Under the pieces are notes generated by a model. That model was not told the origin of the DNA, did not search any database, and saw only the letters and a list, made by a program, of their open reading frames with translations. Source: an uncultured Lachnospiraceae bacterium (GTDB lineage: Bacteria > Bacillota > Clostridia > Lachnospirales > Lachnospiraceae). Taken from it: a DNA stretch of 5,684 nt. The position numbers and the translations under genes were made by a program. The DNA is taken from positions 1 to 5,684 of the forward strand of contig CATZPU010000087.1 of assembly GCA_958422845.1 (NCBI GenBank). The letters are read 5' to 3'. Below, one piece after another: positions 1 to 5,684 of the stretch. The stretch's first letter is position 1, and each line of letters starts with the position of its first letter.

Positions 1-1202
1 ATCTTCACATAGTCATACGTAAGGTCGCAGCCCCACGCCGTCGCATGCGCATCTCCCATTTTTACATCGGCAATCGCCGTCACTTCCTTTTCAGAAAGAA
101 GCTTTGTCGCCTCTTCCTCACTATAGCCTGTGGCAACGCCGTTTTCAATGATCTTTATCTTTCCGGCGGCGCTTTCAAAATACAGGTCGACCGCCTCCGG
201 ATCGAACTGTGCGCCGGAATACCCCATCGCGCACAATATCCTGCCCCAGTTCGCGTCGTGCCCGAATACAGCCGCCTTTGTAAGCGTAGATGTCACGACC
301 GACTTGGCAAGCGTGACTGCCTGAGCCTTATTCTGCGCTCCGACGACCTTCACCTCGAACAGCGCCGTCGCTCCTTCTCCGTCTGCCGCCATGCTTTTTG
401 CCAGATGTGTATTTACGTAATCAAGCGCTTCGCAAAATACGGCGTAATCTTCATTTTCCTGTGTCACCGGCGTATTTCCAGCCATACCGTTCGCCAGCAG
501 CAGGCATGTATCGTTCGTAGATGTATCTCCGTCCACTGAGATCATATTATACGTGTCTTTTACATTTTCCGAAAGGGCTTTCTGCAAAAGCTCCTGAGAA
601 ATATCTGCATCCGTCACCACAAAACTCAGCATCGTACACATATTCGGGTGGATCATTCCTGAACCCTTGCTCATGCCGCCGATCGTCACTGTCTTTCCTC
701 CGATCGTCACTTCTACGGCGATCTCCTTTTTTACGGTATCGGTAGTCATGATAGCCTCCGCCGCAAGCGTGCCTGCCGCCTCGCTTTCCGAAAGCATTTT
801 CCGCATCGTCTCTATTCCGGCTGTGATCTTGTCCATCGGAAGCTGTTTTCCGATCACGCCCGTTGAAGCTACGAGCACCTCCTGCTCCTGTATACCGAAA
901 AGCTCTGCCGCTTTCTCTGCCGTCTGCCGGCAGTAACCGTACCCTTCGGCTCCCGTACACGCATTCGCGATGCCGCTGTTGATCACGACCGCCTGTGCCG
1001 TCTTATTTCCATATACAATACTCTGATCCCATTTGACAGGAGCCGCCTTTACGATATTCGTCGTAAACGTGCCTGCCGCCCGACACGGCGTTTCACTGTA
1101 AATAAGCGCCATATCCTTACGCTTTTTCTTGATGCCTGCCGCAATGCCGATCGCCTGATATCCTTTTGGTGCGGTCACTCCGCCGCTGATCACTTTTATC
1201 AT
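1..1202 (-). CDS. argJ: Bifunctional ornithine acetyltransferase / N-acetylglutamate synthase ArgJ (3' end cut by window edge)
   Basis: ArgJ transfers the acetyl group of N-acetylornithine to glutamate in the cyclic arginine pathway; bifunctional forms also use acetyl-CoA. It acts in the cytoplasm. Read on the minus strand from ATG at 1202-1200, the frame is open for 400 codons to the left edge with no stop. The last residues read DLTYDYVK, a family C-terminus that normally ends within about ten more residues, so the gene is almost complete. Seen in the protein: an N-terminal GGVTAPKGYQAIG block (residues 7-19), VINSGIANACTG (73-84), the oxyanion-hole motif STGVIG (113-118), and the self-cleavage region KGSGMIHPNMCTML (179-192). 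The predicted catalytic nucleophile is Thr190 (codon 633-635). DGDTSTND and a late GHDANWGRI block are also present. The residue before Thr190 is Cys where Ala is commoner. Start choice: AGGAG at 1210-1214 lies 7 bases upstream. It follows argC by 64 bases with no visible terminator, so the two are probably one operon. Whether it is bifunctional or only an ornithine acetyltransferase cannot be told by eye. Confidence 0.96.
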   Translation of the reverse strand, partial: MIKVISGGVTAPKGYQAIGIAAGIKKKRKDMALIYSETPCRAAGTFTTNIVKAAPVKWDQSIVYGNKTAQAVVINSGIANACTGAEGYGYCRQTAEKAAELFGIQEQEVLVASTGVIGKQLPMDKITAGIETMRKMLSESEAAGTLAAEAIMTTDTVKKEIAVEVTIGGKTVTIGGMSKGSGMIHPNMCTMLSFVVTDADISQELLQKALSENVKDTYNMISVDGDTSTNDTCLLLANGMAGNTPVTQENEDYAVFCEALDYVNTHLAKSMAADGEGATALFEVKVVGAQNKAQAVTLAKSVVTSTLTKAAVFGHDANWGRILCAMGYSGAQFDPEAVDLYFESAAGKIKIIENGVATGYSEEEATKLLSEKEVTAIADVKMGDAHATAWGCDLTYDYVK

Positions 1203-1266
1203 AATCTTTCTCCTCACTTATCCGCCATATTCTTTCTATACTTTATTTCTTCTTCGCACTCAGCGT

Positions 1267-2253
1267 TTACGGAAACAGCGGCACGTACCGCAGCCCTTGC
1301 GACTCGTCGAGATTATCCATCGCTCCCATCACGATGATGCGCTTCGTCCTCGGATCGATCTTGAAATTCACATCTACGAAATTGCTGCCCTCTACCCACT
1401 TCGTCTGCGGGCATACGTCCTTAGGAAGCACCCGCACGAACCGTTCCTTCTCATAATAGCTGTCGTATACGGCCTTTACTTCCTCATACGCGACCTCCTT
1501 TTTCAAAGATGCGTACGCTGTAATAAGAATACCTCTGTTCATCGGTACGAGATGCGGCGTAAAACTAAGCGTCACGCGCTCTCCTGCAGCGTATCCGAGC
1601 TGCTCCTCGATCTCCGGCGTATGTCTGTGTCCTGCTACACCGTAAGCTTTGATATTTTCATTTACCTCACAGTAAAGATTATCCGTCTTTGCGCTTCTGC
1701 CTGCTCCCGAAGTTCCTGACTTGGCGTCAATGATGATCGTCGACGAATCGATCAGCCCTTCCTTTACGAGCGGATACAGAGACAGTATACTGCATGTCGG
1801 ATAGCATCCGGGATTTGCCACAAGTCTTGCGCCTTTTATCTTTTCCCTGCCTGTCTCACACAGCCCGTACACCGCTTCCTCAAGATACTGTGCCGCCTTA
1901 TGCTCAATTTTGTACCACGATTCATACGTATTTACGTCCTTCAGGCGAAAATCCGCGCTTAAGTCGATCACCTTTGTCTTTGAAAGAATCGCTTCGTTTA
2001 TAAGAGAAGCGCACAGTCCCTGCGGCGTTGCCGTAAAGATCACGTCGGCACGATCTGCAAGCTCTTCCATATTATCGTCCATACACGAAGCGTCCACGAT
2101 CTGAAACGTATTCTGATATATAGAAGCGTATTTCTGATCGACATAGCTTCTCGATCCGTACCACACAATTTCTGCATCCTTATGTCCCGCCAGTATACGT
2201 ACAAGCTCTCCGCCCGCGTATCCTGTCGCGCCTATGATCCCTGCTTTTATCAT
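1267..2253 (-). CDS. argC: N-acetyl-gamma-glutamyl-phosphate reductase ArgC, apparently lacking about 18 conserved residues near the C-terminus
   Basis: ArgC is the cytoplasmic NADPH-dependent reductase that turns N-acetylglutamyl 5-phosphate into N-acetylglutamate semialdehyde. From ATG at 2253 the protein is 328 residues. Seen: the dinucleotide-binding start IKAGIIGATGYAGGELVRIL (2-21), FTATPQG (73-79), IDLSADFRL (96-104), the catalytic cysteine in ANPGCYPT (Cys150), DAKSGTSGAGR (176-186), GHRHTPEIEEQ (208-218) with the expected active-site His, and HLVPMNRGI (234-242). Odd: after VMGAMDNL (308-315) the sequence jumps straight to DESQGLRYVPLFP. In relatives such as Bacillus subtilis ArgC (recalled, about 345 residues), DNL is followed by roughly 18 residues of the KGAAGQAVQN type before a tail of the EETGL...P-Y-P pattern. 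Family identity is secure. Activity is doubtful, because the missing segment lines the cofactor/active site in this dehydrogenase superfamily. An upstream extension of the frame to 2376 was rejected because it would overlap the promoter. First gene of the argC-argJ operon. Confidence 0.93.
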   Translation of the reverse strand: MIKAGIIGATGYAGGELVRILAGHKDAEIVWYGSRSYVDQKYASIYQNTFQIVDASCMDDNMEELADRADVIFTATPQGLCASLINEAILSKTKVIDLSADFRLKDVNTYESWYKIEHKAAQYLEEAVYGLCETGREKIKGARLVANPGCYPTCSILSLYPLVKEGLIDSSTIIIDAKSGTSGAGRSAKTDNLYCEVNENIKAYGVAGHRHTPEIEEQLGYAAGERVTLSFTPHLVPMNRGILITAYASLKKEVAYEEVKAVYDSYYEKERFVRVLPKDVCPQTKWVEGSNFVDVNFKIDPRTKRIIVMGAMDNLDESQGLRYVPLFP

Positions 2254-2260
2254 AACCTTT

Positions 2261-2264
2261 TCCT
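2261..2264 (-). promoter_or_regulatory. Ribosome binding site that fixes the argC start
   Basis: On the minus strand AGGA at 2264-2261 is followed by a 7-base spacer and ATG at 2253. A purine-rich GGGAGG lies just upstream. The next residues, MIKAGIIGATGYAGG, are the canonical ArgC N-terminus, so this ATG is chosen over the in-frame upstream start at 2376. Confidence 0.7.
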
Positions 2265-2290
2265 GCCTCCCTGCTTTTTTATTTTTTCCT

Positions 2291-2319
2291 ATCATATACC
2301 TTCCGGTTTTTCTTGTAAA
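2291..2319 (-). promoter_or_regulatory. Predicted sigma-A promoter of argC-argJ
   Basis: On the minus strand the -35 is TTTACA (2319-2314) and the -10 is TATGAT (2296-2291), separated by exactly 17 bases. Each hexamer matches the consensus at five of six positions. Transcription would begin near 2284, giving a leader of about 30 bases before the argC start. A second, weaker -10-like TATAAT on the same strand at 2384-2379 has a poor -35 and may be chance. Prediction from sequence only. Confidence 0.65.
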
Positions 2320-2332
2320 GTATTTTTTTACG

Positions 2333-2366
2333 AATGAATATACATAATCATGTATAAATTCCCGAT
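2333..2366. promoter_or_regulatory. Possible ArgR operator (two ARG-box-like sites) between the divergent promoters
   Basis: Two overlapping ARG-box-like sequences lie between the argC and argG promoters. AATGAATATACATAATCA (2333-2350) and CATGTATAAATTCCCGAT (2349-2366) both resemble the Bacillus ARG-box consensus as I recall it, CATGAATAAAAATKCAAK, matching about 10 and 12 of 18 positions. The same stretch is an imperfect inverted repeat: GAATATACAT at 2336-2345 against ATGTATAAATTC at 2350-2361. ArgR with bound arginine normally represses biosynthetic arg genes at such sites, and the position suits control of both directions. The region is AT-rich, so chance similarity is a real alternative. 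Confidence 0.35.
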
Positions 2367-2402
2367 TTTTTTTCACATATTATACAAATTTCAAATTTCC
2401 TA

Positions 2403-2431
2403 TTGCATATTTATGATTTCTGCGGTATACT
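2403..2431 (+). promoter_or_regulatory. Predicted sigma-A promoter of argG
   Basis: The -35 is TTGCAT (2403-2408) and the -10 is TATACT (2426-2431), with a 17-base spacer. Transcription would start near 2438, leaving a leader of about 100 bases. I see no T-box, riboswitch core or leader peptide in that leader. It contains only short weak pairings, such as AGTG/CACT and TATCG/CGATA. Prediction from sequence only. Confidence 0.65.
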
Positions 2432-2541
2432 TTCAAACAGCATAACAAGTGTTCGTGGCACTCCGGTATCTTTTTTCTATCGGCAGACGCTGACACACGA
2501 TACACAAAACATAAAATCAGAAAATACAGGAGGATATTATT

Positions 2542-3768
2542 ATGAAAGAAAAAGTAGTTCTGGCATATTCCGGCGGACTTGACACTACGGCAGTCATTCC
2601 GTGGCTTAAGGAGAATTTCGGTTATGAGGTCATCTGCTGCTGCATCGACTGCGGACAGGGAAATGAGCTTGACGGACTCGACGAGAGAGCGAAGCTTTCC
2701 GGCGCTTCCAAATTATATATTGAGAATATCGTAGATGAGTTCTGCGACGACTTTATCATGCCGTGCGTACAGGCAGGCGCCGTATATGAGCATCAGTATC
2801 TGCTCGGCACCTCCATGGCGCGTCCGGCTATCGTCAAAAAACTGGTAGAAGTAGCAAGAAAGGAAAATGCTTCCGCGATCTGTCACGGAGCTACAGGAAA
2901 AGGAAACGACCAGATCCGTTTTGAGCTTGGCATCAAGGCGCTCGCACCCGACCTGAAGATCATTGCACCGTGGAGAATGACAGATGTATGGACGATGCAG
3001 TCCCGTGAAGATGAGATCGAATACTGCAAGCAGCACGGCATCGTACTTCCGTTCGCCGCTGATTCCAGTTACAGCCGCGACCGCAATCTCTGGCATATCA
3101 GCCATGAGGGACTGGAGCTTGAGGACCCGTCAAATGAACCGAACTATGAGCATATGCTCGTTCTCGGAGTAACACCGGAGAAGGCACCCGATGAGGGCGA
3201 ATACGTGACTATGACATTTGAACAGGGTGTTCCGAAAACATTAAACGGAAAATCCATGAAGGTCTCCGAGATCATTACGAAGTTAAACGAGCTTGGCGGC
3301 AAGCACGGCATCGGTATCGTCGACATCGTCGAGAACCGCGTAGTCGGCATGAAATCCCGCGGCGTGTATGAGACACCGGGCGGAACGATCCTGATGGCAG
3401 CTCATGACCAGCTTGAGGAGCTGATCCTTGACCGTGATACGATGGAGACAAAGAAGAAGCTCGGCAGCCAGTTTGCACAGGTCGTATACGAAGGCAAATG
3501 GTTCACACCGCTTCGCGAGGCGCTTCAGGCATTCGTTACCTCCACACAGCAGTACGTGACAGGTGAAGTAAAATTCAAGCTCTACAAAGGAAACATCATC
3601 AAGGCAGGCACGACTTCTCCGTACAGCCTCTACAATGAATCTCTCGCTTCCTTTACAACGGGCGATATGTACGACCACCACGATGCAAGCGGCTTTATCA
3701 CACTGTTCGGACTTCCGCTGAAAGTTCGCGCTATGAAGCTTGCAGAAGCGAAAAACAATACAAACTAA
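2542..3768 (+). CDS. argG: Argininosuccinate synthase ArgG
   Basis: ArgG condenses citrulline with aspartate, using ATP, to form argininosuccinate, the penultimate step of arginine synthesis, in the cytoplasm. The 408-residue product has normal family length. Seen: the N-type ATP pyrophosphatase loop AYSGGLDT (8-15), IDCGQG (35-40), LGTSMARP (88-95), the citrulline/aspartate-binding block GATGKGNDQIRFE (116-128), IAPWR (141-145), SYSRDRNLWHIS (176-187), a GIGIVDIVENRVVGMKSRG block (about residues 256-275) followed by YETPGGTIL, and a C-terminal SLYNESLASF near the tetramerisation region. All motifs appear intact. Start choice: AGGAGG at 2528-2533 with an 8-base spacer to ATG at 2542. It is transcribed divergently from argC-argJ, probably from the promoter at 2403-2431. 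It seems to be monocistronic, since a strong terminator follows 26 bases after the stop codon and argH is not next. The call is secure. Confidence 0.98.
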   Translation: MKEKVVLAYSGGLDTTAVIPWLKENFGYEVICCCIDCGQGNELDGLDERAKLSGASKLYIENIVDEFCDDFIMPCVQAGAVYEHQYLLGTSMARPAIVKKLVEVARKENASAICHGATGKGNDQIRFELGIKALAPDLKIIAPWRMTDVWTMQSREDEIEYCKQHGIVLPFAADSSYSRDRNLWHISHEGLELEDPSNEPNYEHMLVLGVTPEKAPDEGEYVTMTFEQGVPKTLNGKSMKVSEIITKLNELGGKHGIGIVDIVENRVVGMKSRGVYETPGGTILMAAHDQLEELILDRDTMETKKKLGSQFAQVVYEGKWFTPLREALQAFVTSTQQYVTGEVKFKLYKGNIIKAGTTSPYSLYNESLASFTTGDMYDHHDASGFITLFGLPLKVRAMKLAEAKNNTN

Positions 3769-3793
3769 AACAGAGAATATTCTGAAATACGTT

Positions 3794-3837
3794 TATGAAA
3801 AAAGATCCGGCAAAGCCCTGCCGGATCTTTTTTCATA
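3794..3837. terminator. Strong bidirectional intrinsic terminator between argG and the helicase gene
   Basis: A perfect 19-bp stem (3794-3812 paired with 3819-3837) encloses a 6-base loop, AAGCCC. The core GATCCGGCA / TGCCGGATC is GC-rich and is flanked by six A on the left and six T on the right, so a U-tract follows the hairpin on either strand. It ends argG on the plus strand, 26 bases after its stop, and can end the convergent helicase gene on the minus strand about 98 bases after its stop. Confidence 0.93.
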
Positions 3838-3853
3838 TGCCTGCGTCGATACT

Positions 3854-3976
3854 TCCTGCTGTAAATGTATGCGCAGCTTATACAGCGCGTTCTCTACCGC
3901 AGCGAATATGCACGCAGCTTATGCACCACGTTCCCTACCGCAGCGAATATACGTACAGCTCATGCAGCGCGCGCGT
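3854..3976. repeat. Three diverged 41-bp tandem repeats spanning the 3' end of the helicase gene
   Basis: Three head-to-tail units with an exact 41-base period lie at 3854-3894, 3895-3935 and 3936-3976. By eye, units 1 and 2 (counting from the gene outward) agree at 30 of 41 positions, units 2 and 3 at 28, and units 1 and 3 at 26. The 15-base TACCGCAGCGAATAT is identical in the inner two, and CAGCTTAT is shared by the outer two. The unit at 3936-3976 encodes the helicase C-terminus on the minus strand (ALHELYVYSLR, then TAG). The next unit reads VVHKLRAYSLR then TAG in the matching frame. The outermost reads ALYKLRIHLQQEV with no stop at that point. This looks like an old tandem duplication of the gene end. 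There are no unique spacers, so it is not a CRISPR array. Confidence 0.8.
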
Positions 3977-5684
3977 CGCGCTGATATATTGGAACTGCGG
4001 ATAGAACGGATTGTCTTTTTCTCCTCCTACTACGAATACCTGATCGAACTCCAGCCCTTTTGCCTGATAATACGTCGTGACTGTGATTCCTTTTTGAAAA
4101 GCGGTGCTGTCACGGTCAATATAGGATACAGATGCAAAACGGTCTTCTAAAAGAGCAAAGCATTTCTTTGCCTCTTCCTCTGTCATCGTAAGCACGGCAG
4201 CCGTCTCATAACCGCCGTCTCCAAGCTCTGCGTGCGCAAGGATCGCATCGACTGCCTCTGACAAATCGGAAAACTCTAAGAGCACAACGTCTTTTCCCTG
4301 CCGGTTCATATACTCAATTCCCGTAATACCAGAAATTTCTGCGGCATACTGCGAGATCTGCGCCGTATTCCTGTAGCTTTTGTTCAGCTCGATCCGCCGC
4401 ACATGCCTGCCGAAAATCTTCGGCAGAAAGGTCTGTACATCCTGTGCGCTTCCGTCCACCGTCTGCGCTCTGTCGCCGAGTATCGTCATATTGCAGGAAA
4501 ACATATTCTCCAGAATCACGTATTGCAGATAGGAGTAATCCTGCATCTCATCAATGACGAGATGACGGATATTGCTGCGCCTGCTGCCGCCTAAAAGCCT
4601 CTGTTTCAGATACAGTACGGGATAAACGTCTTCATACTCCAGAATGCGCTGTTCTCTCGGCGCATACGGAATCTGCGGCAGTCCGCATTCCTCCAGAAGC
4701 CAGTTGTATATCTGAAAGACGTCCCGTGTCACATACATCTTCTGAAATCGTTCTTTGATACTCTCCAGCTCATCCTCACTTAGCGTCCTATCACGCAGCG
4801 TCTCCACTTCATCTATGAAGCATTCCATCACCGTATCCATTCTGGCAAGTACCGGCACATCTGGAAACTTGTCATAAAACAGATGCATCAGCTCATCTGC
4901 ACGCATCCTAACGCCGCGGTATTCCACATCGGAAAACTCTACAAGACGATCTTCGAGATCGATCAGAAAGCCCTCGACACTGCGCACGTACTCTTCCGAC
5001 TGCTTCCACGCTCCGTATTCGGACGCTCCGCCGCGGATCTGATGCTCGATATAATGAAATCTGTCCTCACAGTCAGAAGCTACATCCTGCAGATTGCGGT
5101 ATGCAAACAAGTCAAAGCTCATTTCCTGAATATTCTCTTCTCCGAGCTCCGGTAAGACGTGCGAGATATAGTCGGAGAATACGCCGTTCGGCGACAATAC
5201 GAGAACATTGGACGATTTCAGATGATCCCTGTCGTGATACAAAAGATACGCGATCCGGTGAAGCGCAATAGAAGTCTTTCCGCTCCCCGCAGCTCCCTGA
5301 ATGATCAGTATCTTATCCTTCGTATTTCGGATGATCGCATTTTGCTCCTTCTGGATCGTGCGGACGATATTTTTAAGCTGTGTGTCACTGTTCGCGCCAA
5401 GCTCCTGCTTTAGAATATCGTCGTCGATCTTCGTATCGCTCTCAAACTCATAGATCAGTTTCCCGTCTCGCACCTTATACTGCCACTTGGAGACGATCTC
5501 TCCGTCCATCGCGCCTCCCGGCGCCTCATAGGAAGCCTCTCCCTTATCATAATCATAAAACAGGCTCGATACGGGCGCACGCCAGTCATAGATCAGCGGA
5601 GTCTGTCCGGTACGCTGCGCAAAGCTGCCGATACCGATATAGAATACCTCCGGTTCTTCCTCTCCCTCGTACACAAAATCCACG
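3935..5684 (-). CDS. helD: HelD-like superfamily 1 helicase/ATPase (N-terminus cut by window edge)
   Basis: The 582 visible residues are the C-terminal part of a UvrD/Rep-family ATPase of the HelD type. HelD proteins in Gram-positives bind RNA polymerase and use ATP to release it from stalled or idle complexes. Seen, numbered from the right edge: the HelD-typical DWRAPVSSLFYDYD (33-46), Walker A GAAGSGKTSIALHRIAY (130-146), motif Ia VLSPNGVFSDYISHVLPELG (162-181), Walker B VIDEMQD (376-382), motif III ILGDRAQTV (401-409), motif IV LNKSYRNT (433-440), motif V TTYYQAKGLEFDQVFVVGG (536-554) and motif VI YISATRALHELY (566-577). All ATPase motifs look intact. The start codon lies beyond the right edge. 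The GTG at 5683 is only an internal Val, and the N-terminal coiled-coil region expected in HelD, probably 100 residues or more, is missing here. The protein stops only five residues after motif VI, and its last codons lie in a 41-bp tandem repeat. It converges on argG across a shared terminator. A UvrD-like DNA helicase role is possible but the DWRAP block favours HelD. Confidence 0.88.
   Translation of the reverse strand, partial: VDFVYEGEEEPEVFYIGIGSFAQRTGQTPLIYDWRAPVSSLFYDYDKGEASYEAPGGAMDGEIVSKWQYKVRDGKLIYEFESDTKIDDDILKQELGANSDTQLKNIVRTIQKEQNAIIRNTKDKILIIQGAAGSGKTSIALHRIAYLLYHDRDHLKSSNVLVLSPNGVFSDYISHVLPELGEENIQEMSFDLFAYRNLQDVASDCEDRFHYIEHQIRGGASEYGAWKQSEEYVRSVEGFLIDLEDRLVEFSDVEYRGVRMRADELMHLFYDKFPDVPVLARMDTVMECFIDEVETLRDRTLSEDELESIKERFQKMYVTRDVFQIYNWLLEECGLPQIPYAPREQRILEYEDVYPVLYLKQRLLGGSRRSNIRHLVIDEMQDYSYLQYVILENMFSCNMTILGDRAQTVDGSAQDVQTFLPKIFGRHVRRIELNKSYRNTAQISQYAAEISGITGIEYMNRQGKDVVLLEFSDLSEAVDAILAHAELGDGGYETAAVLTMTEEEAKKCFALLEDRFASVSYIDRDSTAFQKGITVTTYYQAKGLEFDQVFVVGGEKDNPFYPQFQYISATRALHELYVYSLR

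Noticed and set aside
547..960. Minus-strand 137-codon open frame inside argJ
   Set aside because: It is the shifted frame of argJ, rich in Arg, Asp and Gly as expected of a shadow frame. The true argJ frame is open throughout and has all family motifs.
1205..1311. The end of argC as a simple frameshift, with a conserved C-terminus continuing in another frame
   Set aside because: I read the other two frames after DNL. One gives a Cys/Arg-rich string, the other an Ala/Val-rich string with only chance similarity to KGAAGQAVQN. The current frame ends in a proper ArgC tail, so an in-frame deletion fits better.
2254..2376. Upstream in-frame extension of argC by 41 residues (start at 2376)
   Set aside because: The extension is lysine- and aromatic-rich, unlike any ArgC N-terminus. 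It covers the predicted promoter at 2319-2291, and the ATG at 2253 has its own ribosome binding site followed by the canonical IKAGIIGATGYAGG start.
2446..2503. Structured attenuator or riboswitch in the argG leader
   Set aside because: Only 4-5 bp pairings can be drawn. There is no terminator stem followed by a T-run before the ribosome binding site, no T-box motif and no leader open frame.
3854..3976. CRISPR array
   Set aside because: The units are contiguous 41-bp tandem copies with no unique spacers and marked divergence, and one copy is coding.
3740..4150. Plus-strand open frame of 136 codons across the argG end and the helicase gene
   Set aside because: It begins inside argG, runs through the terminator hairpin and the tandem repeats, and lies antisense to the helicase coding sequence. 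It has no ribosome binding site and no recognisable protein features.
3935..5684. Part of an anti-phage or mobile helicase system
   Set aside because: The HelD-typical DWRAPV block and motif set, the housekeeping neighbours and the lack of any nuclease, integrase or other partner gene argue for an ordinary chromosomal HelD. The sequence beyond the right edge is not visible, so this is not absolute.

Overview
This window looks like a chromosomal arginine-biosynthesis locus from a Gram-positive member of the Clostridia, most likely a Lachnospiraceae-type gut anaerobe. The clues are mid-range base composition by eye, strong AGGAGG-type ribosome binding sites, a divergent argG / argC-argJ layout, protein sequences that read like clostridial versions of these families, and a neighbouring HelD-type helicase, a family typical of Gram-positives. 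The species cannot be named from the sequence alone.

Layout: the left third holds two minus-strand genes transcribed leftwards. argC (N-acetyl-glutamyl-phosphate reductase, 1267-2253) is followed 64 bases later by argJ (ornithine/glutamate N-acetyltransferase, from 1202). argJ runs off the left edge only a few codons before its expected end, so it has no stop codon inside the window. Bases 2254-2541 are a divergent control region. It holds a good promoter for argC on the minus strand, a good promoter for argG on the plus strand, and between them a possible tandem ArgR (ARG-box) operator. argG (argininosuccinate synthase, 2542-3768) is complete and followed by a strong terminator with a 19-bp stem, apparently serving both strands. 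The right third is a minus-strand HelD-like UvrD/Rep-family ATPase (3935-5684) that converges on argG and lacks its N-terminal part at the right edge.

How they work together: ArgJ makes N-acetylglutamate and recovers ornithine from N-acetylornithine in the acetyl-recycling route. ArgC reduces N-acetylglutamyl phosphate to the semialdehyde. ArgG later joins citrulline to aspartate. argB, argD and argF would be expected beyond the left edge. argH is not directly downstream of argG, which ends in a terminator. The helicase has no obvious link to arginine synthesis and is probably an RNA polymerase-recycling factor.

Two things do not look ordinary. First, argC appears to lack about 18 residues in frame, covering the family's near-invariant KGAAGQAVQN-type segment close to the C-terminus, while the final dozen residues are present and normal. 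Second, the 3' end of the helicase gene sits in three diverged tandem copies with an exact 41-bp period. I found no CRISPR array, insertion sequence, phage gene, tRNA or rRNA, and no clear evidence of a novel multi-gene system.
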